Translations under genes and position numbers: made by a program
Shown here: piece by piece, positions 26,264 through 35,418 of the stretch
Layout of the letters: every line of letters begins with the position of its first letter
Position numbering within the stretch: the stretch's first letter is position 1
Notes under the pieces: generated by a model
The model's database searches: none
What the model was told of the DNA's origin: nothing
What the model saw: only the letters and a program-made list of their open reading frames with translations
Assembly (NCBI RefSeq): GCF_013141695.1
Contig: NZ_WHNY01000079.1
Span: 1-44,764, forward strand
Direction: 5' to 3'
Origin: Paenibacillus plantarum
GTDB lineage: Bacteria; Bacillota; Bacilli; Paenibacillales; NBRC-103111
DNA: 44,764 nt

Positions 26264-27064
26264 CTGAAAAAGGAAATTACGATTAGCGAGTTTGCGAAAC
26301 TGATGGGCGTGTCGGTCCATCAAATTCGTTATTTCGAGGAAAAAGGCATATTGTTCCCGTCCTATATCGATGAAAATCAATATCGGATGTATGGCATCAA
26401 CGAGATTTACCGGTTGGCACATATTTTGCTCCTCCGTAAAGTCGGGTTGTCCGTACAAGCCGTCCGAGATTGGAGCGAAGAAGGGACACCCGACGACATG
26501 AAGGGATTGCTTGTACAGTCTGTTTACAAGATAGAAGTCGAGATGGCTAGGCTGCGAACGTTAAGCGATTTTATCTGTAAGGTGCTGGACGAGAACGAGC
26601 GCTATGGGCAGGAGACTGCTTCCTTCCAGGTTACTCAACGCAATCAGCTTGTCTTGTCTTCATGGTTTGAAAAGGACATCGAGAGCCAACTGGATGCTCG
26701 AATGTTGGCTCAACAGGGTGATACGTTGCCAGAGTTGATTGAAGCGGACATTCATTACGTGTATGAGGGAGGCCACCGTGTAATGCTTTGCACGGAAGTG
26801 CATGATATGGAAGGAGACATGGTTTTGCCAGCTGGCGAGTATTTATCTTATCGGTTCTCGATACAAGGCGAGGAAGGCTTAGAGCAACACTTCAATCAAT
26901 TTCAGGCCTTCGCCGATCGCAGCTCTCTTATTCTAACCGGACCACGAATTCTTGTGGAAAAGTCGTACCTGTCTCTATTCACCCAAGAAAGCATATATTA
27001 CGAACTGCTTGAGCGTGCTGATCGCAACGGCAACGATGCTACGAAACGGGAGGAGAATCAATGA
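26264..27064 (+). CDS. MerR-family regulator with effector-binding C-terminus, CTG start
   Basis: 266 residues read from CTG at 26264, directly after an in-frame TAG and seven bases after GGAGG. The first ATG (26303) would cut the winged helix in half, because the helix-turn-helix TISEFAKLMGVSVHQIRYFE begins upstream of it. The DNA-binding domain covers residues 1-75, a coiled helix about 75-115, and the remainder resembles a GyrI/BmrR-like effector domain (VMLCTEVHDMEGDMVLPAGE). It probably activates the operon with the acetyltransferase and hydrolase when a small cationic or lipophilic ligand binds. Confidence 0.85.
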   Translation: MKKEITISEFAKLMGVSVHQIRYFEEKGILFPSYIDENQYRMYGINEIYRLAHILLLRKVGLSVQAVRDWSEEGTPDDMKGLLVQSVYKIEVEMARLRTLSDFICKVLDENERYGQETASFQVTQRNQLVLSSWFEKDIESQLDARMLAQQGDTLPELIEADIHYVYEGGHRVMLCTEVHDMEGDMVLPAGEYLSYRFSIQGEEGLEQHFNQFQAFADRSSLILTGPRILVEKSYLSLFTQESIYYELLERADRNGNDATKREENQ

Positions 27065-27702
27065 TCACCCATCCCGTCATTCACATGGAGCGAATGAAAG
27101 AGGAGCACAGAGCTTCAGTCAGCCAACTGCTGCTACAAGGTTTTTGCAACAAAATCCAGTTTGGTACAGGGCTGAATAACGCACAGTTACAATTGTTATT
27201 AGAAAGGTTGCTCGTGTTAGATGAACAACGGGGAGAAGGCCAGCGCATCGTTGCCATGCAGGAAGAATCCGTCATCGGCAGCCTATCTCTTCAGTTTCGG
27301 GCTCATTCAGGCATCCCGCGTCCAAGTACAACGGTAATGGACCTGCTTCCCTTATGGAAAGGGATTCAAGGAGTTGGGTGGGGAAAAACGTTAGGGTTCG
27401 CTGTACGATTGGCATGTTTGAGCCATCGTCCGGCACGTGGAGAAATGTACATTGCCGATGTATCCGTCCATGAACGGTTTCGGGGATCAGGCGTGGGCAA
27501 AACGATGCTGGAATGGGTTCTCCGCGAAGCAGTGACAAGGCCGGGGATCCGATATGCAAGCTTGTATGTGTCAGGCAGCAATGTTGGAGCCAAACGACTG
27601 TATGAACGCATGGGATTCCGGACGTTAGAAGTACAGCGCAGCACATTCATGGGGTGGTTGTTTGGTGAACAGGAATGGAATTACATGATACACGAAGGAT
27701 AG
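27061..27702 (+). CDS. GNAT-family N-acetyltransferase
   Basis: 213 residues, overlapping the MerR stop by ATGA, which couples translation. The acetyl-CoA loop is VSVHERFRGSGVGKTMLEWV (motif A, about residues 138-157), followed by LYVSGSNVGAKRLYERMGF (motif B), standard for GNATs. The substrate is unknown. Control by a MerR effector sensor suggests acetylation of an antibiotic-like or toxic small molecule. Confidence 0.88.
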   Translation: MITHPVIHMERMKEEHRASVSQLLLQGFCNKIQFGTGLNNAQLQLLLERLLVLDEQRGEGQRIVAMQEESVIGSLSLQFRAHSGIPRPSTTVMDLLPLWKGIQGVGWGKTLGFAVRLACLSHRPARGEMYIADVSVHERFRGSGVGKTMLEWVLREAVTRPGIRYASLYVSGSNVGAKRLYERMGFRTLEVQRSTFMGWLFGEQEWNYMIHEG

Positions 27703-27708
27703 GCATGC

Positions 27709-28764
27709 TTGCGAAGAAAGGAATGTAGAGGTAGCGTGAAAAAGAAATGGGGAATTTCGGTCCTGATTATTCTGCTATTGTTGGGAGGGACCGGGACGTA
27801 TATTCTACAACAAAACAGCTTCGACATGGACGAACAAACCGTGGAAATCGATACCCCTCAAGGTAAACTGACGGGAGTACTAACGTTACCCGAGAAATAT
27901 AGCGACAAGGTTGGTTTAGTGTTGTTCATTCATGGAGACGGCCCCATTGATTCGACACATGATGACGGGTATAAACCGCTCTGGGAACGGCTTGCTGCAC
28001 TTGGCTATGCTTCACTTTCGCTGGACAAGAGGGGCATCGGTGGATCGGAAGGCAACTGGTTGGACCAAAGTATGGATGATCGTGTGGAGGAAGCGCAGCA
28101 GGCATTAGCTTGGGCGAGGCAGCAACCAGCAATCGATGCGAATCGCATAGGCGTATGGGGCGCAAGCCAGGCAGGGTGGGTTATTTCTAAACTAGCCGGT
28201 AAAGAGTCGCTAGCCTTTAGTATTCTTGTCTCTCCGGCAATCAACTGGCTGACGCAGGGAGAGTACAACACGCGTAGTCAAATGGCAAAGGAAGGACGCT
28301 CCGTGAATGATATAGAGCAACAGGTGAACGACGATATCCGAATTAAGGATCTGTTAAAGGCTGGCAGCTCTTATGATGAATATATGAGCGTTGCGGGCCA
28401 AAAAGATGCCATGTCTAGGGAACGTTGGAAGTTCGTAAGCCAGAACTACTCCGCCGATGCAACGAAGGATATTGCAAATTTTAGCTCCCCAGTTCTGCTT
28501 TTACTCGGTGATCATGATATTAACGTAGATGTGAAAGAAACAGAGAAGGTTTACAGGGAACGTGTATCACCATCCGAACTGCTGAGAGTCAAAGTACTTC
28601 CTGACACGGAGCACTCCATGCTTTCCACTTCGACGGCCGATTCTCCGACGCGTGCGTTATTGATTAGCTTGTTTGCGCCGAGAAACATTACCGAGAAGGG
28701 GTACATGGATGAAATCGCTGATTTCCTGCAAAATATTCATCCGATTCAAGAGGTGAAGCCCTAA
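27709..28764 (+). CDS. Membrane-anchored alpha/beta hydrolase
   Basis: 351 residues from TTG 27709 (AAGGATAGG upstream), or 342 from GTG 27736. An N-terminal hydrophobic anchor (VLIILLLLGGTG, about residues 18-30) suggests an extracytoplasmic domain. Oxyanion region FIHGDGP (73-79), nucleophile S153 in WGASQAG, acid Asp in LLGDHDINVD, and final His in DTEHSML make a complete triad. It resembles dienelactone-hydrolase/prolyl-oligopeptidase-type serine hydrolases. It is third in the MerR operon, starting six bases after the GNAT stop. A role in detoxification or envelope ester hydrolysis is inferred. Confidence 0.82.
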   Translation: MRRKECRGSVKKKWGISVLIILLLLGGTGTYILQQNSFDMDEQTVEIDTPQGKLTGVLTLPEKYSDKVGLVLFIHGDGPIDSTHDDGYKPLWERLAALGYASLSLDKRGIGGSEGNWLDQSMDDRVEEAQQALAWARQQPAIDANRIGVWGASQAGWVISKLAGKESLAFSILVSPAINWLTQGEYNTRSQMAKEGRSVNDIEQQVNDDIRIKDLLKAGSSYDEYMSVAGQKDAMSRERWKFVSQNYSADATKDIANFSSPVLLLLGDHDINVDVKETEKVYRERVSPSELLRVKVLPDTEHSMLSTSTADSPTRALLISLFAPRNITEKGYMDEIADFLQNIHPIQEVKP

Positions 28765-28803
28765 AGTATGACGTTATAGGTATGGATACCGGAAGGGAAA
28801 GAC

Positions 28804-28957
28804 ATGAAACAGAAGGCCCGAACTGAAGAATTGTCGGCCTGCTATTCGTAATTCTTGCGGGAATAGGGGGGGATATTCCTGCTGGGAATCGGCTGGAGTG
28901 CGGACTACGCAGTGTTCATTGCGCTATCTGTGTTATTGCTCCAATCATCATTATAGC
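28804..28957 (+). pseudogene. Frameshifted small two-helix membrane protein
   Basis: MKQKARTEE starts at 28804 and then shifts frame to IVGLLFVILAGIGG. A second shift at a seven-G run (28866-28872) continues IFLLGIGWSADYAVFIALSV then LLLQSSL and a stop. Two hydrophobic helices result. Two single-base changes are needed to read it through. It follows the hydrolase by 40 bases and may once have been the fourth gene of that operon. Confidence 0.4.
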
Positions 28958-28980
28958 AATTCAATGTCGGATGAAAAGAA

Positions 28981-29110
28981 CATTGTCCGAATCAATTCCG
29001 CGTAAATCGTGGACTTTTTAATTAATCGAATCAAGTTCTTGTCAATTGGCAATGTCAAGAACTTGATCCGATTGCCGATATGTGTCAAGAACATAGTCCG
29101 ATTGCCGACA
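28981..29110. repeat. Composite repeat block resembling multiple transposon-end repeats
   Basis: Three layers: a diverged copy of the 4369-4405 hairpin at 28983-29017; an 18-bp inverted repeat (29024-29041 with 29056-29073, one mismatch) of the type AATC.ATCAAGTTCTTG; and two direct 26-base units starting TGTCAAGAAC at 29053 and 29083, each ending TCCGATTGCCGA. Stacked subterminal direct repeats are typical of IS21-like ends; no transposase gene is present. Confidence 0.6.
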
Positions 29111-29196
29111 AGATAAAATGAGCCGCTCAACTAACGGGCAGAATACTTCCAATATCTGTTATAATAGAAGGGAATATGCTCTAGGGTGATGGGACA

Positions 29197-29568
29197 ATGC
29201 TTGGGCTACCAAATTGGTTTGAAAACAGAAAATTTCAATTTTGGTTTTACAGGGTGAGTCATGGAGAACTTCTTATTCGTAGTCCCAAAAGTAAGGAAAA
29301 CCTCCAAAATATAGATATCTTGTTTTTTGATATTAGCTACATTGAATTACCACGTTTTCTAGATGAAATTATACTCGATGATGCAACTAATGATGAAATC
29401 ATTTATGTAAATAACAAAATAGGTGAACCATCAAATGATCAAGAGATAACCATAATTGTTTCAAAAGGTATTCGATATATCATTGTAGCTTCATTTTTAA
29501 AAGTAAAAGAAACCGAGCTAGATGTATTTGAACATCCATTTGAAAAACTAGGATTATCGCTCGTCTAA
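29197..29568 (+). CDS. Hypothetical 123-residue protein
   Basis: Begins MLGLPNWFENRKFQFWFYRV with an AGGGTGATGGG ribosome site; TATAAT at 29160-29165 could be its -10 box, although no good -35 is visible. The sequence is acidic and beta-rich, with LPRFLDEIILDDATNDEIIY in the middle. It resembles the size and makeup of small immunity-like or DUF proteins found near repeats, but I do not recognise a family. It lies between the repeat block and the IS110 remnant. Confidence 0.6.
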   Translation: MLGLPNWFENRKFQFWFYRVSHGELLIRSPKSKENLQNIDILFFDISYIELPRFLDEIILDDATNDEIIYVNNKIGEPSNDQEITIIVSKGIRYIIVASFLKVKETELDVFEHPFEKLGLSLV

Positions 29569-29586
29569 ACATTCCTGTCTAGCCTA

Positions 29587-30656
29587 AGAAATGGGCTTTG
29601 TCAAAAAAGGAGCGCCTCGGTATGATGGGTTTGTCGACGGGTAGATACCCAACACCATCAAGGAGGCGCTCTTATTATGAAGTTTAAGCAATCTGACGGA
29701 CAAAATCAACGTATTGAACGAATTACCACTCCACATCTTGTTGTGGGCATTGATATGGCAAAGGAAACTCAAGTAGCTCAAGCAACAAATTATCGTGGAA
29801 TTGTGCTTACAAACCAGCATCTTTCATTCAAGAACACTATCCAGGGGTTTGAGAAATTACTTCGTTGGATAGTGTTAGGATGCAGAATCGGATCAACCGC
29901 TGGCTGGATATACGCTTCCCTGAGTACGCTTCTGTGTTTAAAGATTGGACCTGTCCACGATCCATAGTAACGCTCAAAGAGTTCCCGTCCCCGCTGGATT
30001 AAAAAGGTCAATCTACATCAGAAGTTATTACTGGTTGGCGGAAATATATGAAACGAGCTGGCGGCTCCATGGGTATTCAGAAGGCAGCTGAACTACTCTC
30101 TAAAGCGGTTCAGAACGTAGGGAAACTGTAGCGCTGAATGAGGCTAAACAGGATCTGCATCGCTGAATTGATGAGTACGAGCGGCATTGAGGGTATATTG
30201 AACCAAATAGCACAAGTAATAGCAGTTTTACTTGGTGAGATCCCAATTTCTAGCCAACTTCGTACTATTAAAGGTCTAAGCACTATCTATATCGCAGCAA
30301 TTCTGGCTTGTGCGGGTGATCTGAAGCAATTCGCTCACGGTCGTCAGCTGCTACGGAAAGCCGGTTTAAACCTGGCAGAGAGCATGTCTGGAAAGCGCAA
30401 GGGCCAGATTGTACTTTCCAAACGTGGAGATTCAAAACTCCGAAAATATATGTATCTGGCTACCTTAACATTAGTGGGAACAAACCCTTTATTTAAGCAA
30501 TTACATAAGAATAATGTGCAAGTTAAACATATGAGTACGCAGAAGTCGATATTTAAATTGCTTGGAAAACTGGCGCGAATCCTAGTCGGCATGGTGCATT
30601 CCGAGGAGTCTTTTACTCCTGAAAAAACGATCATTCAGTACAATCAGGCTGCCTAA
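29587..30656 (+). mobile_element. IS110-family element, internally deleted and frameshifted
   Basis: The frame from the ATG at 29677 encodes the start of a DEDD transposase (LVVGIDMAKETQVAQATNY) for about 65 codons, then jumps to a later segment, NRINRWLDIRFPEYASVFKD. The rest of the catalytic domain is deleted near 29873. A stop interrupts SPLD*KGQSTSEVITGW, and a further shift near 30118 leads to the intact C-terminal Transposase_20 region from about 30138 (QLRTIKGLSTIYIAAILACA, GQIVLSKRGDSKLRKYMYLA), ending at 30655. Full-length enzymes are about 400-430 residues. The copy cannot make active transposase. Its right end is not clear. Confidence 0.85.
29610..29671 (+). ncRNA. Structured leader of the IS110 element, possible bridge-RNA relic
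   Basis: A three-tier stem just before the transposase ATG: GAGCGCCTC (29610-29618) with GAGGCGCTC (29663-29671); TGATGG (29623-29628) with CCATCA (29655-29660); GGGTA (29639-29643) with TACCC (29646-29650). IS110-group elements encode a bridge RNA in the non-coding left end. The position fits, but at 62 bases it is short for a full one. Confidence 0.4.
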
Positions 30657-30836
30657 TCGTCGAAATCACGTGAATTGATTCATTCGCAGGACTTTAAACA
30701 AAGAAAGCACGGAGGACCGAGTTCGTTATCCATAAGGGCACAGACCCAAATACTGAGGGACGGGCAGGATTCTTCAATAATTAGTTTTAATACACATTGA
30801 CCATGACCACTTATATAAAGAACGAGAATTTCATAA

Positions 30837-31239
30837 ATGATAAAATCAAAAATAGAATTCAAAAGGCGTTTAAGAGACGGTTATCCGGGACCTATTACTT
30901 TTGCAGATTTTATAGTAGACGGACAATCTTTATACGATATATATGCTGAGGAATTCGATTTTGTATCTTGTTTAGGGTGGGGCATTGAGGAGTTTCAAAA
31001 TGAACAAATCTTAAGGTTAATTTTAATGAGTAAGCCAGATTTTCCAAATGGGAAGAACTCAATATATATGTCCTGCATGTGCTGATTTGGGGTGCGGGGC
31101 CGTATCATTATTTATAGATTTGATGGAAGTGGAGGGGACAACTGCCTAGTAGATGTTTATGAATTTGATGATAAGTTTTCCTCGGACGATTTAACTCAGG
31201 CTATATTGTACTCGCTGGATGCCTACTCTACTTCATAGA
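30837..31239 (+). pseudogene. Frameshifted hypothetical gene with a zinc-ribbon-like CPxC segment
   Basis: The first frame from ATG 30837 gives 82 residues (ITFADFIVDGQSLYDIYAEE, VSCLGWGIEEFQNEQILRLI) and stops at 31083-31085. A one-base shift before that gives IYMCPACADLGCGAVSLFID, which reads like the natural continuation. A third frame (RIIIYRFDGSGGDNCLVDVY ... AYSTS) runs to a TAG at 31237-31239. At least one, and probably two, shifts break it. The CPAC..LGCG pattern could be a small metal site. Confidence 0.5.
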
Positions 31240-31363
31240 ATTATCATTCATGCTTCGACATTGAAAATGAAATTTTATTTTGTGCACAAGCTATTCAAAA
31301 AAAATGTCGAATTGTCGATAAATACTTATTAGAAAGGGATAGAAAGGGGAGCTAATAAGTATT

Positions 31364-33463
31364 ATGTGGCTGCGTAACCAGAGATTATCTTTTAAATTAG
31401 GAGTCGCCATTGGGTTAGTGCTTCTCTTAGCTTTTGGAAGCTTGATTGGCGTCAATCTCAAACAAATTTACAGCAGCAGTTTAAGTCAAGGAGAATCGAA
31501 GGCAAATGAAGCTTCCTCTGTCGTATCCAATGGTTTTCACGATCAGGTGAATGAGACGCTCACTGCTTTGTCGACGCTCCGAACTGTGGTACTGGACGCA
31601 AGTACTTCCAAGTCACTGACGCGCGAGGAAGTTGTCCGAATTTTAAATAACACATTGGTTGATCATGAAAAAGTATTGGCTTTCTATACGCTGTGGGAAC
31701 CTAATGCATTCGATAAGAAAGATGCGGCGAATAGTAAAAAAATGCCGTATGACGACAGCACGGGGCGCTTTATTCCCTACGTGGTAAGAGTAGGTGATAA
31801 AATCGATGTCCAGCCCTTAGTGGATTATGAAAAAGAAGGCGCAGGGGATTACTACCTCATTCCCAAAAAGACGAAAAAAAATACGTGGATTGAGCCGTAT
31901 TACTATCCGATCAGCGGCAAAGATGTCTTAATCACTTCATTAGTTATGCCGATTGTGGATAAACAGGGCAACTTCCTTGGCATCGTAGGGGCAGATATGG
32001 CGCTTAGCGACTTGCAAAAGCAAATCGAGCAACTAAAGCCACTTGGCGGATACGCATCGATGATCTCTGCAGCCGGAAGCTATGTAGCGCATGGAGCATC
32101 GCCGGAGAAAGTAGGCAAGTCTTATAGTGACACTCCGGAAACGGCAACCGTGTGGGAGGGTGTTCATAAAGGTGAACGCTCCGCTTACATGAAGGGAAGC
32201 AGCGGAGATGATCTTCACTTATTTACGCCCATTCAACTTGAGGGTTCCGATCATGCTTGGTACATGGAATCTGTCATTTCCAAGCAAACGATCTTAATGG
32301 CCTATTTTGAAGGACTGACAACCTCTCTGACCATTGCGATCGTATCCTTAATTGTTCTGGCTGTCATCTTGTTCCTTATTATTCGAAGATTCGTTCTGAG
32401 TCCTATTCAATCCGTAAGCCGACTTTCCGCGAAGCTGGCCCAAGGCGAATTTACCGAGCAGTTGACAGTCAAAGGCCGAGATGAGTTCGGATTAATGTCG
32501 GAACAGTTTAATACCATGGTAGAGAAGCTGCGAATGATGATTCACACAGTGACGGAGCATGCGATGTCGGTTGGCGCAACGTCCGAGCAACTGAATGCAA
32601 GCGCAGAACAAACAAGTCGGGCTGCCGAAACGATTGCGATTTCTATTCAGGAGATGGCCAGCGGCTCCGAGACGCAATTAATCGACGCGCAGGAAACGGC
32701 GCGAGCGATGACCGAAATGGCTATCGGTGTACAGAAAATTGCTGAATCTACCGCCATTGTGACAGACTCCACTGAGGATGTAAGAGCCAAAACAACGGCA
32801 GGAAATGAGAACATCCAAATGGCTGTTCGCCAAATGGGCCTCTTGAAAGAGAAAGTTGAAGATACTTCTATTGTCATTCGTCGTCTTGGAGAGCGTTCTG
32901 AAGCTATCGGGAGTATCATTGGCGTGATTTCCGGGTTAAGCAAGCAGACGAACTTATTGGCCCTAAATGCAGCTATCGAAGCTTCAAGAGCAGGTGAGCA
33001 TGGCAAAGGCTTTGCAGTCGTAGCGGCGGAAGTTCGCAAGCTTGCCGAGCAGTCTAACACCGCTTCGCTTCAAATCGTCGAGCTTATTAGTGAAATCAGT
33101 GAGGATACGAAGCTGGCCGTGAAAAGTATGGATCAAGGTACAACCGAAGTAACCAAGGGGGTTCAAGTTGTAACCGATAGCGGTACCATTTTCGCATCCA
33201 TTACTCAGGATATGGCACAGGTTCATCATCAAATTCAAGAAGTTTCAGCGGCATCCGAGCAAATGTCGGCAAGCACCGAGCAGGTTTTGGCGACCGTGGA
33301 ACAGCTAGCAAGCATTGCAAGAAGTTCCAGCCACAATGCGCATAATGTTGCTGCAGCGTCCGAAGAACAATTGGCCACAATGGAAGAAATCAGTGCTTCA
33401 TCGGAGGCGTTAGGCCAACTAGTACAAGAACTGTTAGATTTGCTTGCCCGATTCAAAGTGTAA
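31364..33463 (+). CDS. Methyl-accepting chemotaxis protein with Cache sensor
   Basis: 699 residues. TM1 is at about 10-30 (LGVAIGLVLLLAFGSLIGV), an extracellular double-Cache sensor at about 35-310 (FYTLWEPNAF, YYYPISGKDVLITSLVMPIV), TM2 at about 317-345, HAMP at 345-400 (KLAQGEFTEQLTVKGRDEFG), and the cytoplasmic signalling helices with hairpin tip SKQTNLLALNAAIEASRAGE at about 527-546. It passes ligand binding to CheA/CheW at the cell pole. Dimers and methylation-helix glutamates are as expected. It has GGGGAG somewhat far (about 13 bases) upstream and a strong terminator; no che genes lie nearby. Confidence 0.92.
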   Translation: MWLRNQRLSFKLGVAIGLVLLLAFGSLIGVNLKQIYSSSLSQGESKANEASSVVSNGFHDQVNETLTALSTLRTVVLDASTSKSLTREEVVRILNNTLVDHEKVLAFYTLWEPNAFDKKDAANSKKMPYDDSTGRFIPYVVRVGDKIDVQPLVDYEKEGAGDYYLIPKKTKKNTWIEPYYYPISGKDVLITSLVMPIVDKQGNFLGIVGADMALSDLQKQIEQLKPLGGYASMISAAGSYVAHGASPEKVGKSYSDTPETATVWEGVHKGERSAYMKGSSGDDLHLFTPIQLEGSDHAWYMESVISKQTILMAYFEGLTTSLTIAIVSLIVLAVILFLIIRRFVLSPIQSVSRLSAKLAQGEFTEQLTVKGRDEFGLMSEQFNTMVEKLRMMIHTVTEHAMSVGATSEQLNASAEQTSRAAETIAISIQEMASGSETQLIDAQETARAMTEMAIGVQKIAESTAIVTDSTEDVRAKTTAGNENIQMAVRQMGLLKEKVEDTSIVIRRLGERSEAIGSIIGVISGLSKQTNLLALNAAIEASRAGEHGKGFAVVAAEVRKLAEQSNTASLQIVELISEISEDTKLAVKSMDQGTTEVTKGVQVVTDSGTIFASITQDMAQVHHQIQEVSAASEQMSASTEQVLATVEQLASIARSSSHNAHNVAAASEEQLATMEEISASSEALGQLVQELLDLLARFKV

Positions 33464-33464
33464 T

Positions 33465-33507
33465 AAAAAAGGCTGCTCATAAGTTCATCTTGTGGGCAGC
33501 CTTTTTT
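33465..33507 (+). terminator. Terminator of the chemoreceptor gene
   Basis: GGCTGC (33471-33476) pairs with GCAGCC (33496-33501), extended inward by CA.AAG/CTT.TG, flanked by six A residues and six T residues (33502-33507). Starts two bases after the stop. Confidence 0.85.
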
Positions 33508-33666
33508 GACATGGCGCGCCTAGCCAAGCTAGGTACAACTTATTGAATACCGATGCGGCTCAAAGCCTGGATACATCGGGATTTTATTAGATGTTGTAAG
33601 ACGAAAAGGTTTATTTGAATTTAGAACGATAGCGAATAAAGGAAAGCAGGAAAATTAATAAAATAA

Positions 33667-34371
33667 TTAAAGAATTCTAACTATATTATTTGTGATATTC
33701 GAGTATTGTTCAAATATATTCAAATCATGAAATGGAAGGGGTATTAATTTATCTCGCTGAGATTCGATAATGAACCTTTCATTATTTTGTGTACTCGCAT
33801 ATACCCCTATGGGGCGATTGCTAATCAAGTTGTCGCACCAGTAACATTCATCGCCAGTTATTACATAGTGCTTATTGTCTGCTTCGAAATAAACGACAGA
33901 GGAGCCCTTGCTGTGACCGCCGATGACTCTGAATCTGAGTAAGTCGTTGTATATGTATTCATTCTCAACAGTCACTACATGGCATTGATTCAGTTTATCA
34001 ATAATGGAATGTGAGCATTGTTGTAGAGCATTCTCGTAATCGGTTTTTGAAATAATAATTTCCGGCTTACCATACAAATCAAGATTTTCAATGTGGTCAA
34101 AGTGACTGTGAGTAATAATAACCATATCAACTACGGCTAAGTTGTCTATGATACTTGATAACTCTTGCTCAACCCCAGTAAATGTAATTCCCCATTTTTT
34201 CGCTACATTTTCATCTCGAAATCCCGTGTCAATGGCAATCGTTATGTCGTTAAACTTAGCAATATAATAAGACCATGCAATTTTCGTTGTTTCTTCCGAA
34301 TTAGGCATATCTCGGTATATATGTCTTAAACGAAAGGAGGACTCGCCAAATTTAATTGCATATAGTTCCAT
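33667..34371 (-). CDS. Metallo-beta-lactamase-fold hydrolase, lactonase-like
   Basis: 234 residues with all metal ligands of the AHL-lactonase type: H88, H90, D92 and H93 in THSHFDHIENL, H153 in GGHSKGSS, D174 in TGDECY, and a C-terminal H215 in LPFHDLN. These two-metal enzymes open lactone rings such as acyl-homoserine lactones, although related members act on other lactones or esters. No signal peptide. It is encoded in the same direction as the AraC gene 68 bases upstream, but a quorum-quenching role cannot be read from the sequence alone. Confidence 0.85.
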   Translation of the reverse strand: MELYAIKFGESSFRLRHIYRDMPNSEETTKIAWSYYIAKFNDITIAIDTGFRDENVAKKWGITFTGVEQELSSIIDNLAVVDMVIITHSHFDHIENLDLYGKPEIIISKTDYENALQQCSHSIIDKLNQCHVVTVENEYIYNDLLRFRVIGGHSKGSSVVYFEADNKHYVITGDECYWCDNLISNRPIGVYASTQNNERFIIESQRDKLIPLPFHDLNIFEQYSNITNNIVRIL

Positions 34372-34439
34372 TTCATCAACAGTCCCTTCATAGTAAATGT
34401 TTCATAACCGTATAATATACTTGGTGATTTACAAGCAGG

Positions 34440-35309
34440 TCATTCGTAATAAATGGCATCGTAAGGAAATTCTAACTTCTTCATTCTATACTCTTTAGGT
34501 GTCATATTCATATATTGCCGAAAAATTTTACCGAAGTAACTTGGACTTTCAAAACCACAAACCTTACCGATCTCATTAACGGATAGTTCTGTAGTTCGAA
34601 GAAAGGAAATCGCTGCTTCCATTCGTCGATCGCGTAGATATTTAAGAGGTGTGCTTTGTTCGGAACGTTGAAAAAGCCTGCAAAAGTAATATTTATTAAG
34701 TTCACAGTGAGCAGCAATCATGTCTAGGGTGATGGGTTCAGCGTAGTGCTCTCTCATAAATCTTTTAGCTTTTTGAATCAAACTGCTCGAGTTTTCGCTA
34801 ATTTCTTTTGTTATCTCGCCACTTGTCTGGATAAGGGAAAGCAGCCATTCATAAACACTTAGAGATAGCTGATACTTATCAGTTACCATTTCTTCGGCTA
34901 CTAAGTTAAGCAATTTCCAGAATTCCTGTATAAGGGGTGATTGTAAGTCTCTTCTTAGGACTGACCCTTCTTGGTCGATGATCATATCCCAAATTCGATT
35001 GGCTTCATTCCCACGTAAATTCAACCAAATGACTTCCCAAGGTTCTTTGCTAGTTCGATAAAAGTATTTATGATTACTAGGTACTTTGGCAAGAAATCCA
35101 GTGCCTTTCGGCAAAGGATAGATCTGCTGCTCATACTCAAAATAACCTTGTCCGCTAAGCGTGTATTGGAAAATGACATGTCCACAATCAGGACGATCTT
35201 CTCCTGAAAATGAGTAAGAAGAGCTGTTAATTGTCTGCCATCCAATCGAATCTAAGGTGAGGATCGATGTATCATCATTTCGAAATCCGTAAGAAGATTG
35301 TTTTAGCAT
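34440..35309 (-). CDS. AraC-family transcriptional regulator, divergent from GH31
   Basis: 289 residues; GAGGTT lies five bases before the ATG. The N-terminal AraC cupin (GYFEYEQQIYPLPKGTGFLA) binds a sugar. The C-terminal helix-turn-helix pair covers about residues 190-285 (LDMIAAHCELNKYYFCRLF, VNEIGKVCGFESPSYFGKIF, NMTPKEYRMKK). The 109-bp gap to the GH31 gene suggests it switches that glycosidase on when its sugar is present. Confidence 0.9.
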   Translation of the reverse strand: MLKQSSYGFRNDDTSILTLDSIGWQTINSSSYSFSGEDRPDCGHVIFQYTLSGQGYFEYEQQIYPLPKGTGFLAKVPSNHKYFYRTSKEPWEVIWLNLRGNEANRIWDMIIDQEGSVLRRDLQSPLIQEFWKLLNLVAEEMVTDKYQLSLSVYEWLLSLIQTSGEITKEISENSSSLIQKAKRFMREHYAEPITLDMIAAHCELNKYYFCRLFQRSEQSTPLKYLRDRRMEAAISFLRTTELSVNEIGKVCGFESPSYFGKIFRQYMNMTPKEYRMKKLEFPYDAIYYE

Positions 35310-35418
35310 AGCTGAACCTCATTAAAGTCAATTTTGTTATATTATAAATCAATACTTTAAGATTGTCCCTATATTCTCTTGAATGTACAATCATTTGTAA
35401 AGAAGGAGTGATTGTTAT

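Noticed and set aside
25517..30656. A composite transposon bounded by the IS3 and IS110 remnants
   Set aside because: The elements are of different families, both are degraded, and no matching ends or target duplications were found.
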